64,000 bases of DNA from an uncultured Sphingomonadaceae bacterium (GCA_947494305.1 CANLUL010000001.1:1488001-1552000), one strand, 5' to 3'. Positions 36,882 to 45,602 are shown, counted from the first letter of the stretch. The notes: generated from the letters alone by a model not told the origin. A program made the numbers and translations.

Positions 36882-37298
36882 ATGAAATCTGATGAGATTC
36901 TCTCCTTGCCCGCTTTGCGCATTGCTGCATTTTCACCAATGGCTTTTGGTCCCTTAATGGCGGACGATGACGATGGCGACAAAGGTGGCGGTGACGAAGA
37001 TGATAATGACTTGGGCGTTGCGACCAAAACGCGCACCAAAACCAAAAAACCTAGCCCTTACAAGGTGCTTCTGTTGAACGATGATTACACGCCAATGGAG
37101 TTTGTAATCCTAGTTTTGAAACGGTTTTTCAATATGGATATTGATGCGGCAACACGGGTTATGCTGCATGTCCATCAAAAAGGGGTCGGTGTTTGCGGGA
37201 CATTTAGTTACGAAGTCGCTGAGACCAAAGTTACCCAGGTCATGGATTTTGCTCGCAAAAATGAACATCCATTACAATGCACGCTCGAAAAAGCCTGA
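36882..37298 (+). CDS. clpS: ATP-dependent Clp protease adaptor ClpS
   Basis: N-end-rule adaptor that hands substrates to ClpAP. The core reads [20 protein letters not shown], then [14 protein letters not shown] and [10 protein letters not shown]; the ND-D-TP stretch and the His-x-His helix form the N-degron pocket. TTGCCC-N18-TATCTT just upstream (36845-36874) suggests a transcript starting almost at the ATG at 36882, giving 138 residues. An internal ATG at 36957 ([12 protein letters not shown]) would give 113 residues, nearer the family norm. Neither start has a Shine-Dalgarno sequence, so the start is uncertain. clpA is not in the window. Confidence 0.92.
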   Translation: MKSDEILSLPALRIAAFSPMAFGPLMADDDDGDKGGGDEDDNDLGVATKTRTKTKKPSPYKVLLLNDDYTPMEFVILVLKRFFNMDIDAATRVMLHVHQKGVGVCGTFSYEVAETKVTQVMDFARKNEHPLQCTLEKA

Positions 37299-37319
37299 CT
37301 ACAATCAAAGGAAACACTA

Positions 37320-37979
37320 ATGCCTGAGACACCCGTCATTACTGTGGATATTGTTTCGGATGTCGTTTGTCCTTGGTGTATTATCGGCTATAAAAAGCTC
37401 GAAAAAGCTATGCATGAGTTTGAAGGCCGTGCGCAGTTCGAACTAGCGTGGCATGCTTTTGAATTGAACCCAAACATGCCGCCAGAAGGTCAAGATGTGA
37501 ATGAACATCTCGCCCAGAAATACGGCACAACGCCGGAACAGAGCAAAGCCAATCGTCAAAGACTAAAAGATGCAGGCGCCGGTTTGGATTTCGATTTTAA
37601 CTATCACGACAATATGCGAATGGTAAATACATTTGATGCGCACCGCTTGCTGCATTGGGCCGGCGAAACAGGTAAACAAACGGCTCTTAAATTGGCATTG
37701 TTTAAAGCGCATTTCACTGACGGTAAGGATGTGAGCGATCATGAGATATTGGTCGAAGTCGCTGGGTCCGTCGGCCTAAATGAAAACCGGGCCCGCAGTC
37801 TTCTTGCTGACAATCTATATGCCGAAGATGTCCGCGCCGTTGAGGAGCAGTGGCAGGACAGGTTTATTACCGGTGTTCCGGCGATCATATTCAACAAAAA
37901 ATTCATGGTCCCTGGTGCGCAAGAACCTGAAACTTTTGCTAATATTATTGAACAGAAACTGTTGAAAGAGGCGGCCTAG
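37320..37979 (+). CDS. FrnE-like DsbA-family oxidoreductase
   Basis: A 219-residue cytoplasmic thioredoxin-fold protein. The active site C17-P-W-C20 is followed by a helical insertion (AHRLLHWAGETGKQTALKLA) and the cis-Pro region FITGVPAIIFN. It has no signal peptide, as usual for the FrnE and polyketide-biosynthesis dithiol isomerase group. It starts 21 bases after clpS with AAAGGA upstream, so it may be co-transcribed. The end overlaps the convergent enoyl-CoA hydratase gene by 4 bases. Confidence 0.88.
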   Translation: MPETPVITVDIVSDVVCPWCIIGYKKLEKAMHEFEGRAQFELAWHAFELNPNMPPEGQDVNEHLAQKYGTTPEQSKANRQRLKDAGAGLDFDFNYHDNMRMVNTFDAHRLLHWAGETGKQTALKLALFKAHFTDGKDVSDHEILVEVAGSVGLNENRARSLLADNLYAEDVRAVEEQWQDRFITGVPAIIFNKKFMVPGAQEPETFANIIEQKLLKEAA

Positions 37980-38779
37980 CTACCTTTAAAATCAGGTTTT
38001 CGCTTCTGCATAAAAGCCCTTGCGCCCTCAATAAAGTCATCGGTTGCGATCAACGCTGGCTGGGTTTCAGCTTCCAGATCCAAATGTTCGTGCAGAGTAT
38101 TCTGTGCAGCCAAATCAAAAACTTTTCTAACCTGTGAATAGGCGCGTGTCGGGCCTTTTGAGAGCTTAGCTGCAACCGCATTCGCCTCTGTCATCAATTC
38201 TCCATCAGGTACTGCCTTCCATATCAATCCCGATTCAACTGCATCGAGCGCCTTCATTCGGTCTCCGAAGAATGTCAAAGCCATCGCCTTCGCGCGCCCC
38301 ATGGCTCGCGGTGCATGCCAACTGGCTCCAATATCGGGAATGAGCCCCAATTGAGGGGTGAAGACCAAAATGAACTCGGCCGATTCCGCCGCGATCACCA
38401 AATCGCATGACAGTGCCAACCCGTAACCACCCCCGGCAGCCACGCCATTAATTGCTGCAATAGTGGGAATGGGCAAATTGAGGATCTTTTTCACTATCGG
38501 ATTTAAGCGATTGTGCATATTTTGCCGCGTTGCCTCTCCACGCGCATATCCATCTTTACTTGAACCGCCTTTTACCGATAGATCAGCTCCCGAGCAGAAC
38601 CCCCGACCATTGGCAGTTAGGATCATAACGCGAAGGCTAGAGTCTTCCGAACATATATCAAGCGCTTCGTTCAACTCACTGATTAGCGCTGCGCTGAGTG
38701 CATTGAGGCGCTTTGGCTCGTTCAGGGTGATGGTTGCAATTCCATTTGAGACTTCGAGTAATACCGCTTTATCTGACAT
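37976..38779 (-). CDS. Enoyl-CoA hydratase/isomerase family protein
   Basis: A 267-residue crotonase-fold enzyme. The oxyanion-hole segments GRGFCSGADLSV and INGVAAGGGYGLALSCDLVI are clear. The first catalytic Glu of true hydratases is not at its usual place: FTPQLGLIPDIGASWH has Gln-Leu-Gly rather than Glu-x-Gly. That pattern is more like 2-(1,2-epoxy-1,2-dihydrophenyl)acetyl-CoA isomerase (PaaG) or delta-isomerases. No paa genes are adjacent. The precise substrate is open. Confidence 0.88.
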   Translation of the reverse strand: MSDKAVLLEVSNGIATITLNEPKRLNALSAALISELNEALDICSEDSSLRVMILTANGRGFCSGADLSVKGGSSKDGYARGEATRQNMHNRLNPIVKKILNLPIPTIAAINGVAAGGGYGLALSCDLVIAAESAEFILVFTPQLGLIPDIGASWHAPRAMGRAKAMALTFFGDRMKALDAVESGLIWKAVPDGELMTEANAVAAKLSKGPTRAYSQVRKVFDLAAQNTLHEHLDLEAETQPALIATDDFIEGARAFMQKRKPDFKGS

Positions 38780-38823
38780 CTGAATTGATCCTCTTGAGTA
38801 AGAGTTTTGAACTTTTCGCTATG

Positions 38824-39456
38824 TTATGATTTTTCTGAAGCCGAATCAGGTTGTGTACCGGGATCTGTATCCACAATATCTGTCATCTTCTTGCCAGGGA
38901 ATTTTGGCGTCACACTGTGGTAAAAGTCGCTTAAACGTATCATATCCTTCTTATAGTCGCCTGTCGGCATAAAGGACGGCCCCAGGCCACCGGTTTTTTT
39001 GGCATAGTCCATCATCCCAATGATCAGTGGAACCTTAGCTTTCAACGCAATATAGTAGAACCCGGTGCGCCATTGTTTTACACTACCGCGCGTACCTTCA
39101 GGTGGGATCGTGAGCAGGAAATCGCTACGTTTTTCAAACTCAGCAGCCATTGCATCTACCATATTGTTGTTGGTAGAACGATCAACTGGGATACCGCCCA
39201 AACGGCGCATCATGCCACCCCAGGGCCATTTGAATAGGGTATTCTTACCGATCCAATAGGATTTGATGCCCAAGCTGTTGCACAGACCAAAATAGTATAT
39301 GAAATCCCAATTGCTTGTATGCGGCGCAGCAATGATTACTGCTTTTCTGGGTGGAGGGTTTTCTTGAACCGCCGTCCAGCCACCAATTTTATACATGAAA
39401 ACGGAAAATCGTCGGACAATTTCCGACAACCAATTTCCTTTGATTTCCTTATGCAC
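38824..39456 (-). CDS. PlsC-type lysophospholipid acyltransferase
   Basis: A 210-residue acyltransferase of the glycerolipid family. The catalytic HxxxxD motif is HTSNWD, and the acceptor-binding motif is PPEGTRG. Relatives of this short type (HTSNWD) often act on lysophosphatidic acid or ornithine lipids. It has one N-terminal hydrophobic patch and is likely peripheral to the inner membrane. It follows the enoyl-CoA hydratase on the same strand, read first, with a 44-base gap. Confidence 0.87.
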   Translation of the reverse strand: MHKEIKGNWLSEIVRRFSVFMYKIGGWTAVQENPPPRKAVIIAAPHTSNWDFIYYFGLCNSLGIKSYWIGKNTLFKWPWGGMMRRLGGIPVDRSTNNNMVDAMAAEFEKRSDFLLTIPPEGTRGSVKQWRTGFYYIALKAKVPLIIGMMDYAKKTGGLGPSFMPTGDYKKDMIRLSDFYHSVTPKFPGKKMTDIVDTDPGTQPDSASEKS

Positions 39457-39617
39457 GCAGCCTCCCGCTCGCAGATCGAATGCCGCGATATGAGCTTGAC
39501 CATAAATCTATTTGCATGAGGTGCAATGGCTTAAGTCTTAGATTGCTCAAACTCTGTTCAGCTTTTGTGCATTACGATTAAACCATGCATTCAACGTGAA
39601 GTTGACAGGAGGTTTCG

Positions 39618-40160
39618 ATGCGAACGATGTGTTTATCAACAATTTGTCTTATTTCTATGGCGCAAGCGACTGCAGGACTGGCGAACGATTCACCCAAGCC
39701 TGCTCCTCCCGTTCAACTCAATCCACAAGTTGATTATGCAGGTTTTTCTGCACTCACACAGGAGCTTCAGGAATATCGTTCAAATAGACTGGTCAATATG
39801 GACCAGTTTATCGACCTTGCAGCCAAAGGCGATGCTATAATATTGGATACTCGTTCCGTAGCTGCTTTTCAGTTTGGTCATATAAAGGGCGCCATTAACC
39901 TACCATTCTCTGATTTTACCGAAGAGAAATTGGCTGAAATCTTGGGTGATACAAACCGGCCAATCCTAATTTATTGTAACAACAATTTTCGAGATAATAT
40001 CTTTCCCGTTCGCAGGAAATCCGCTCCCCTGGCCCTTAACATTCCAACTTTCATCAATCTCTATGGGTACGGATACAAAAATATCTATGAATTGAATGAT
40101 ATTGTGTTGATGTCAGATCCCAGACTGGAATGGACCAAGCTCTCTCTTGGCGAAACCTAG
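39618..40160 (+). CDS. Exported rhodanese-domain protein
   Basis: A 180-residue protein with a signal peptide (CLSTICLISMAQATAGLA) and a single rhodanese domain (VNMDQFIDLAAKGDAIILDT, then GHIKGAINLPFSDF). The active loop is IYCNNNFRDN, with Cys and an Arg five residues on. It may transfer sulfur or act as a phosphatase-like or signalling domain in the periplasm. GGAGG lies near the ATG. Its end overlaps the convergent nuclease by 4 bases. Confidence 0.85.
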   Translation: MRTMCLSTICLISMAQATAGLANDSPKPAPPVQLNPQVDYAGFSALTQELQEYRSNRLVNMDQFIDLAAKGDAIILDTRSVAAFQFGHIKGAINLPFSDFTEEKLAEILGDTNRPILIYCNNNFRDNIFPVRRKSAPLALNIPTFINLYGYGYKNIYELNDIVLMSDPRLEWTKLSLGET

Positions 40161-40687
40161 CGTCTTGGGTTCTGCGCTCGCCAGATATCGGGACGGACAA
40201 ACTTACCCCGCCAAATTCCGCGTTTTGCCTTTTGTGCGTCGCGTTCATCCGTTGCATAGATTGTTTCATCAAAGTTCTGGCCTGATACTGCCAAACCGTC
40301 TGAGACTAGCATCGCGCTTAAATCCGCCCCTGCTTCGCTAGCACACAAAACGACTAGCCGGCCAAATCGATCACGGGTTCGCACGGTGCAACGATGGTCT
40401 TCTTTGCGCAAAATTTCATCCAGACCATTGCGAGCAACCTTGCCACATGGCCAATCTGCACCTGTTTCATCTATGCAATTCTGCCGATATTCCGGTGCAT
40501 CTATACCGTAGATGCGAAACTCTTCTTCTCCGGATTTGAAGCTATCGCCGTCAATAACCTGCACAGACTTGCCATTGATCAGAATGGCTTCCTCACTGTA
40601 AATCCACTGCTGATAAAACAAAGCAGCACCAATGATCAGCGCGAAGATCATGAGGGATCGAAATTTGGGAAAGCGCGCTTTGAACAT
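40157..40687 (-). CDS. Thermonuclease (SNase)-family protein
   Basis: A 176-residue protein with one N-terminal membrane segment (RSLMIFALIIGAALFYQQWI) and an SNase-like OB-fold domain: VIDGDSF, RIYGIDAPEYRQNC, and RTRDRFGRLV. The acidic Ca2+ ligands and two Arg residues of the staphylococcal nuclease site are in these blocks. It is likely a membrane-anchored periplasmic nuclease used for DNA or RNA scavenging. Confidence 0.87.
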   Translation of the reverse strand: MFKARFPKFRSLMIFALIIGAALFYQQWIYSEEAILINGKSVQVIDGDSFKSGEEEFRIYGIDAPEYRQNCIDETGADWPCGKVARNGLDEILRKEDHRCTVRTRDRFGRLVVLCASEAGADLSAMLVSDGLAVSGQNFDETIYATDERDAQKAKRGIWRGKFVRPDIWRAQNPRR

Positions 40688-40745
40688 AAGCGCAACTATC
40701 TAGCCAATTTCAGGAAACGTACAACGTACCTTTCCTGAAAAGGCT

Positions 40746-41096
40746 TTATCCGGTCTGTTTTAATGTAGGATATTTTGACGCTATATGGTCGAAAACTGCA
40801 GGATGCAGCCCCTGGACAAATTCACAACCATAGAAGTCGCCTTCAATCCAGCAGATATGACTCTCAATAGCATTGAACAGAGGGAGTTTCATAAATATCG
40901 ATTTCTCACCGGTCAGACGGGTCATGCAACGCATACGAAAACCAGTCAGCGACAAATCTAAGATCATCGCATCGACACGACCCAGTCCAGGCTCACGAAC
41001 AGCAGCAGCAATCTCGACCCCTGCACGCGTAGAGATTCGGTGATCCCCACTACGGAAATGCTTACTCAACATACGTTCGCTAGGTTTGCCGTTCAT
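40746..41096 (-). CDS. PilZ-domain protein
   Basis: A 116-residue single-domain protein. The RxxxR-like segment is HRISTRAGVEI and the D/NxSxxG motif is LDLSLTGFRM; both contact cyclic di-GMP in PilZ proteins. The second half forms the beta-barrel ending (SHICWIEGDFYGCEFVQGLH). The first Arg of RxxxR appears as His-Arg, so binding strength is uncertain. It is monocistronic and its output is unknown. Confidence 0.8.
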   Translation of the reverse strand: MNGKPSERMLSKHFRSGDHRISTRAGVEIAAAVREPGLGRVDAMILDLSLTGFRMRCMTRLTGEKSIFMKLPLFNAIESHICWIEGDFYGCEFVQGLHPAVFDHIASKYPTLKQTG

Positions 41097-41227
41097 TCCG
41101 AATAAATTCCATCAATCTGGCGGTATTTAAATAGGTTTCCGCATCATATTGTGACCCACGGTTGGGAATTAGCTCAATAAGTTTATGCAAACGTTAACGC
41201 GACACCTTTTCCCATAGTTAACGCCGT

Positions 41228-42205
41228 TCATGAAGAAGAATGCTTCTTACTGTCATCAGAAGCTTGTGGCGCGCAATTTGTTTGGCAGTTTTCCGCCTCC
41301 TCATCCTCCAGTTCAATTTGAATGGTGATATGGTGAATGGAAAAATGTCCCTTCATCGACTTTTGCACATCCGTCAGAAAATTTTTCCCAGGATGGCCTT
41401 CGGGCATAACCAAATGGGCCGTCATGGCATTCTCACTTGTACTCATCGGCCAGATGTGGAGGTCATGGACAGCCTGAACACCCGACAAATCTAGCAAATA
41501 TTGGTGTACATCATCTAGGTTTATATCCCGCGGTACGCCGGCTAATGACATACGGACAGCTTCTGACAACAGGCCCCACGTGCTCCAGAAAATAAGAGCT
41601 ACGATGAACAGACTAACCAACGGGTCGATCCAGTTATATCCGGTATAAAAAATCAGGATACCACCGATTACTACCCCTGCGGACACCCCAGCATCTGCCA
41701 TCATGTGCAGAAAAGCACCGCGAATGTTTATATCATCTTTCTGCCCGCCCATAAACAACATCGCGGTGCCAAAATTGATCACAATCCCGATCGCAGCTAC
41801 AATGATGACCGTTGTTGAGGCTACCTCAGCGGGTGTGCTAATCCGTCCTATTGCTTCCCAAGCAATTGCTCCACAAGCAACAAGCAGCAAAAGGCCGTTA
41901 AGCAAAGCCGCCAAAATGGAAGAACCGCCCAAACCATAAGTGAAACGACTGGACGGTGGTCGTTTTGCTAATTCTGCACCAGCCCAAGCGACGGCGAGTC
42001 CAAGTACATCGGACAGGTTATGACCGGCATCAGCAAGCAAGGCCATCGACCCGGATAACAGGCTGTAGATAACCTCAACGATGATATAGATGGTGTTAAG
42101 CGCAATTCCGAGAGCGAAAGCCCAGCCGAAATTTTTCGGCATATGCCCATGCGGACCATGCCGATCATGGTGACTATGGCCGTGATGATGATGGTGACCT
42201 GCCAT
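41228..42205 (-). CDS. Cation diffusion facilitator (CzcD/ZitB-like)
   Basis: A 325-residue proton/metal antiporter that exports Zn2+, Co2+ or Cd2+. The N-terminus is His-rich (HHHHHGHSHHDRHGPHGH). Six TM segments follow, with metal sites H62-x3-D66 and H166-x3-D170 in TM2 and TM5. The C-terminal domain has the HDLHIWPMSTSENAMTAHLV block typical of CzcD. No metal-sensing regulator is adjacent. Confidence 0.92.
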   Translation of the reverse strand: MAGHHHHHGHSHHDRHGPHGHMPKNFGWAFALGIALNTIYIIVEVIYSLLSGSMALLADAGHNLSDVLGLAVAWAGAELAKRPPSSRFTYGLGGSSILAALLNGLLLLVACGAIAWEAIGRISTPAEVASTTVIIVAAIGIVINFGTAMLFMGGQKDDINIRGAFLHMMADAGVSAGVVIGGILIFYTGYNWIDPLVSLFIVALIFWSTWGLLSEAVRMSLAGVPRDINLDDVHQYLLDLSGVQAVHDLHIWPMSTSENAMTAHLVMPEGHPGKNFLTDVQKSMKGHFSIHHITIQIELEDEEAENCQTNCAPQASDDSKKHSSS

Positions 42206-42335
42206 CTTCGCTCCGATAGTTGGACGTTCCTCTATGGGCAGTCTACAATGAAATATCGGAGCGGGTCTACAAATTTATTCAATTATTTTAATATGTTAGA
42301 ATGATATAACATCCAGTGATGGTTTGTGTCGAGGG

Positions 42336-42590
42336 CTAATCTACGATCAAACCAATCGCCAGATAGATCAAAATTGGTGCGCCAATGCTAAATAGAGCGG
42401 CGAGGACAAAGCCAACGCGCCAAATGTTCACATCAACACCCGTCCAGTTTGCAAGGCCTGAACATACGCCCATCAACTTACCATTTTTCTTGTCGAGGCG
42501 AAGTTTGCTTTTCACCGGCTTAATTCCTTTGGATGAACCAATTGGTTCTGGCCAACTGGTGGTTTCTGTTTTGCTGTTCTTGGTAACCAT
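42336..42590 (-). CDS. PspC-domain membrane protein
   Basis: An 84-residue protein: 30 polar residues, then the PspC domain (LRLDKKNGKLMGVCSGLANW, followed by VDVNIWRVGFVLAALF) with one long hydrophobic hairpin. PspC proteins take part in envelope-stress responses. The start codon shares a base with the stop of the upstream 39-residue peptide gene (TGATG), so translation is coupled. No pspA or pspB is seen. Confidence 0.88.
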   Translation of the reverse strand: MVTKNSKTETTSWPEPIGSSKGIKPVKSKLRLDKKNGKLMGVCSGLANWTGVDVNIWRVGFVLAALFSIGAPILIYLAIGLIVD

Positions 42591-42709
42591 CAGATCATCA
42601 CCGAAGAAGCGTTGTTAAAAGCTGGACCGATGCTGGCACCGATGAAGGCAACTGCAGAGAAAATGGCGGCGAATGCTGCCGTTGCTGAGTTTTGAAGATT
42701 GTAAGTCAC
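42590..42709 (-). CDS. 39-residue hydrophobic peptide, paralogue A
   Basis: A small gene starting at GTG 42709 with AAGGA 7 bases upstream, and ending at TGA that overlaps the pspC start. It encodes MTYNLQNSATAAFAAIFSAV followed by AFIGASIGPAFNNASSVMI. One hydrophobic stretch (residues 10-31) suggests a single membrane pass. It shares 21 of 39 residues with the upstream gene at 42746-42865, including FIGAS and GPA, and has the same length. I know no function for this family. Confidence 0.75.
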   Translation of the reverse strand: MTYNLQNSATAAFAAIFSAVAFIGASIGPAFNNASSVMI

Positions 42710-42745
42710 GTCTGATTCCTTTCGAGGGTTTGTTAAATTTGGGGG

Positions 42746-42865
42746 TTAGGCAACCAATGAACCGGCGGCATTGACAGCTGGACCAACACTGGCGCCGATG
42801 AATACTGCTGCGGATAGGATTGCTGCAAAAGCGGCTGCTACGTTGTTTGATACACTTGAGAACAT
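42746..42865 (-). CDS. 39-residue hydrophobic peptide, paralogue B
   Basis: Starts at ATG 42865, 7 bases after AAGGA (ATG at 42871 is too close to it), and stops at TAA 42746. It encodes MFSSVSNNVAAAFAAILSAA followed by VFIGASVGPAVNAAGSLVA. It is the first gene of a three-gene unit with paralogue A (36-base gap) and pspC. The equal length, separate Shine-Dalgarno sequences and conserved FIGAS-x-GPA core show that both are real genes that arose by tandem duplication. Confidence 0.75.
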   Translation of the reverse strand: MFSSVSNNVAAAFAAILSAAVFIGASVGPAVNAAGSLVA

Positions 42866-42926
42866 TTTCATTTCCTTTCGGGATAAATCTGGTCTTCGAA
42901 CTTGTTTCCGAAGTTGTCATCTACAT

Positions 42927-42942
42927 TGCACAGCCTGTGCCA
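42927..42942 (-). promoter_or_regulatory. Sigma-54-like / palindromic site upstream of the peptide-pspC unit
   Basis: On the minus strand TGGCACAGGCTGTGCA has GG and GC 12 bases apart, as in -24/-12 promoters, and would start transcription about 50 bases before peptide B. The same bases form the palindrome GCACAG-C-CTGTGC, so an operator is equally possible. The rest of the gap to recF shows no gene. Confidence 0.35.
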
Positions 42943-43131
42943 GTTTAACATTATCTATATATTTCAACGAGATAAGCAAATTTCCAAATTTGTCACATGA
43001 CCTCAAATACCTATTATTAGCATATTTCACTAAGTTTTGGTATTTGCTTAATGGGATATGAACAATCGAAACTGCATCGATGGAATTTGCTTCTATTTAT
43101 AATAAGGCAAAGCTAGAGATAACGGCCTGTC

Positions 43132-44205
43132 ATGACGATTTCCCGGCTCACCCTTCATAATTTTAGAAACTATCCGGAACTGCGGATTCAATCAGATAAC
43201 CAATTCGTTATTCTCAGTGGTGAAAATGGTGCTGGTAAAACCAATATACTAGAAGCTGTTTCTCTTTTGGCCCCCGGCCGCGGGCTGCGGCGTGCTGCAC
43301 TTCGCGACATTGCGCGGGAGTGCAGCACGGGCGAATTTGCGGTTGCTGCTGAATTGGACGACGTTCAATTGGGCACAGGAACGACGGTAGAACAGCCAGA
43401 TCGCCGCAAAACGCGGATCAATGGCACCCAGGTGCCCACCAATGACTTAGCCGATCGACTTTCGATACTTTGGCTTACACCAGCAATGGACAGACTATTC
43501 ATGGAAGGGGCTAGCGGACGACGAAATTTCCTCGATCGACTGGTAACCGCCCTAAACCCAAGCCATGCACGCAATAGCAACCGTTACGATGCAGCCCGGC
43601 GAGAACGGAACCGCCTGTTATCAGAGAACATCCCTCCCGATCCGCGATGGCTTGATGGCTTAGACCAACAATTAGCCGAATTTGGCAGCGCCATTGCCAA
43701 TGCGAGAAATCAGCTTGTAAAAACGTTGAACAAGCGGTTGCAGGAATCTCAAAACGCATTCTTCGCCACTCCGATGATCTTGTTAGAAGATGATGATCTG
43801 CTTTCCGAAGCCGCCATATTTCAAGCGCTCCAATCAAATCGTGGCGCTGATCAACGAGCTGGTCGAACACAGCACGGACCCCATCGATCCGATATGCGAG
43901 TAATCCACCAAACCAAAAATCAGGCCGCAGAAAAATGCTCCACAGGTGAACAGAAAGCGTTACTTTTTTCGATTGTACTCGGTCATGCCGATTGTATCGC
44001 AGATGAACGTCCCAGCCGACCAATATTGTTACTGGACGAAGTAGCGGCACATCTAGATCCCAAAAGAAGAGGTGTCTTGTTTGAGAAACTAGCCGAAAAA
44101 GGCAGTCAGGTCTGGCTTACTGGCACAGAGCCAGCGTTGTTTGCCGACGTACCAAATAATGCGCTTCATTTTGAAGTAGCGGATGGAAACCTTTCCGAGC
44201 GATAA
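43132..44205 (+). CDS. recF: DNA replication and repair protein RecF
   Basis: SMC-like ATPase that loads RecA at gaps with RecO and RecR. The 357 residues have Walker A GENGAGKT (30-37), the signature STGEQKALLFSIVLGHA and Walker B PILLLDEVAAHLD. The N-terminal LTLHNFRNY is typical. dnaN and gyrB are not adjacent, unlike the classical arrangement. Confidence 0.95.
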   Translation: MTISRLTLHNFRNYPELRIQSDNQFVILSGENGAGKTNILEAVSLLAPGRGLRRAALRDIARECSTGEFAVAAELDDVQLGTGTTVEQPDRRKTRINGTQVPTNDLADRLSILWLTPAMDRLFMEGASGRRNFLDRLVTALNPSHARNSNRYDAARRERNRLLSENIPPDPRWLDGLDQQLAEFGSAIANARNQLVKTLNKRLQESQNAFFATPMILLEDDDLLSEAAIFQALQSNRGADQRAGRTQHGPHRSDMRVIHQTKNQAAEKCSTGEQKALLFSIVLGHADCIADERPSRPILLLDEVAAHLDPKRRGVLFEKLAEKGSQVWLTGTEPALFADVPNNALHFEVADGNLSER

Positions 44206-44290
44206 GAGCGCCAAATCTCTAATATGGTAAAATTATTGTTCACCAATCACTTTAGGTGAACATTGAAGTCCCCGCACTAGACCGCATCTG

Positions 44291-44983
44291 ATGTGGAGTG
44301 TTGTTCAAAAATGGCTCAGTAAAATGGGTTACGCCGTTGTACCGATGTTGTTGGCCGCTCAGGCCCTGTTATTCCCGGCACAAGCAAGCGCTGAAAGCTA
44401 CTTACAGTGCGTTCCGTATGCAAGGCAACTCAGCGGAATACAGATATACGGCGACGCGCATACTTGGTGGAAACAAGCCAAGGGTCGTTATCAAACTGGC
44501 GAAACGCCTCAAGAAGGCGCCGTCCTATCTTTAAAAAGCCACGGCAAGATGCGTCTCGGCCATGTTGCTTATGTAAGCAAAGTGCTCGACAATCGTAATA
44601 TATTGCTCAGCCACGCCAATTGGTCACCTATAAACGGCCGACGTGGGCAGATTGAACGCAACGTTGCAGCTATTGATGTCTCAAAGAATAACGACTGGAG
44701 CCGCGTTAAGATTTGGTATGCTCCGATCGATGGGTTAGGGAAAACAGCTTATCCCGTGAACGGTTTCATATATTCGGATCGTGTCGGAACAAAGCGCAAT
44801 GAAGCTCGCCAATGGGTTTCTGCAAAACCAATTCGAAAAGGCCGAGCTCCAAATCGCAATCTTTTTGCGCGTCATCTGACTGAGGATTTGCAGCGTGAGG
44901 CACATAGTGAGGCATTCGCAAATGACAGTGCGACCCAACCGACCGACCTAATTGGGGATTTACTGGACACACTGGGCAACTAG
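44291..44983 (+). CDS. Secreted CHAP-domain hydrolase
   Basis: A 230-residue protein with a signal peptide (MLLAAQALLFPAQASAES region) and a CHAP domain: catalytic Cys in YLQCVPYARQLSG and His in RLGHVAYVSKVL, followed by SHANWSP. CHAP enzymes cut peptidoglycan peptides as amidases or endopeptidases. The 90-residue C-terminus has no recognised domain. It likely acts in cell-wall remodelling in the periplasm. Confidence 0.85.
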   Translation: MWSVVQKWLSKMGYAVVPMLLAAQALLFPAQASAESYLQCVPYARQLSGIQIYGDAHTWWKQAKGRYQTGETPQEGAVLSLKSHGKMRLGHVAYVSKVLDNRNILLSHANWSPINGRRGQIERNVAAIDVSKNNDWSRVKIWYAPIDGLGKTAYPVNGFIYSDRVGTKRNEARQWVSAKPIRKGRAPNRNLFARHLTEDLQREAHSEAFANDSATQPTDLIGDLLDTLGN

Positions 44984-44994
44984 CGTCAAATAAT

Positions 44995-45015
44995 CCCTAA
45001 TACATCAGGTTAGGG
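44995..45015 (+). promoter_or_regulatory. Hairpin covering the mobA ribosome-binding region
   Basis: CCCTAA (44995-45000) can pair with TTAGGG (45010-45015). The AGGG in the second arm is the only Shine-Dalgarno candidate for mobA, 8 bases before the ATG. The 6-bp stem is weak. Confidence 0.3.
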
Positions 45016-45023
45016 TTATAAAA

Positions 45024-45602
45024 ATGACGGATGCAAAAACTGACTATCTTGTCATCCTGGCAGGCGGTCAGTCACGAAGAATGGGCCGTGACAAAGCGTT
45101 AGTAGAAATTCAAGGCATACGTATGATCGACCATATGATCGATCGATTCCACTCTAGTGAGTTGCCCATAGTTCTCTCGGCAGCACAGGATTATACAACC
45201 GGATTGGAATATGTTCCCGACAACCCCAATTATCCTGACGGGCCGGTGGGAGCGATATTTTCGGTCAGTGAATATTTTGCCCAGCAAAAACCGGAGATCA
45301 CTGGGTTTTTTACCGTGCCGGTCGACGCACCACATGCGCCGTTGGATTTGATGATAAAATTGAAGGCGCCACATTCTTGCGCAATCGCATCTTCAAATGG
45401 TCAAGTACATCCAGTCTTTGCCTATTGGGATTGCAACATGGTGCAATCTGTCAAGCAGTCCCACGATCCGGAATCAAGGTCTCCATCTTTACGCTGGCTT
45501 GGCAGACAATGTGGAGCCAAAACAGTGGAATGGGCCGATGATAGTGGCTTTACCAACATCAATACACCTGCCGAGTTAACCGCCATGAACAAAGAACAAT
45601 AG
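45024..45602 (+). CDS. mobA: Molybdenum cofactor guanylyltransferase
   Basis: Transfers GMP to molybdopterin for bis-MGD enzymes. The 192 residues show the nucleotide-binding LAGGQSRRMGRDKALVE (12-28) and the PVDAPHAPLDL metal region (usual form DxP). It is isolated from other moa/mob genes in this window. It ends at a strong bidirectional terminator. Confidence 0.88.
   Translation: MTDAKTDYLVILAGGQSRRMGRDKALVEIQGIRMIDHMIDRFHSSELPIVLSAAQDYTTGLEYVPDNPNYPDGPVGAIFSVSEYFAQQKPEITGFFTVPVDAPHAPLDLMIKLKAPHSCAIASSNGQVHPVFAYWDCNMVQSVKQSHDPESRSPSLRWLGRQCGAKTVEWADDSGFTNINTPAELTAMNKEQ

Noticed and set aside
42615-42920. 101-codon minus-strand frame over the small peptide genes
   Set aside because: It is out of frame with both conserved 39-residue peptides, and its Cys/Arg/Ser-rich sequence is typical of a shadow frame.
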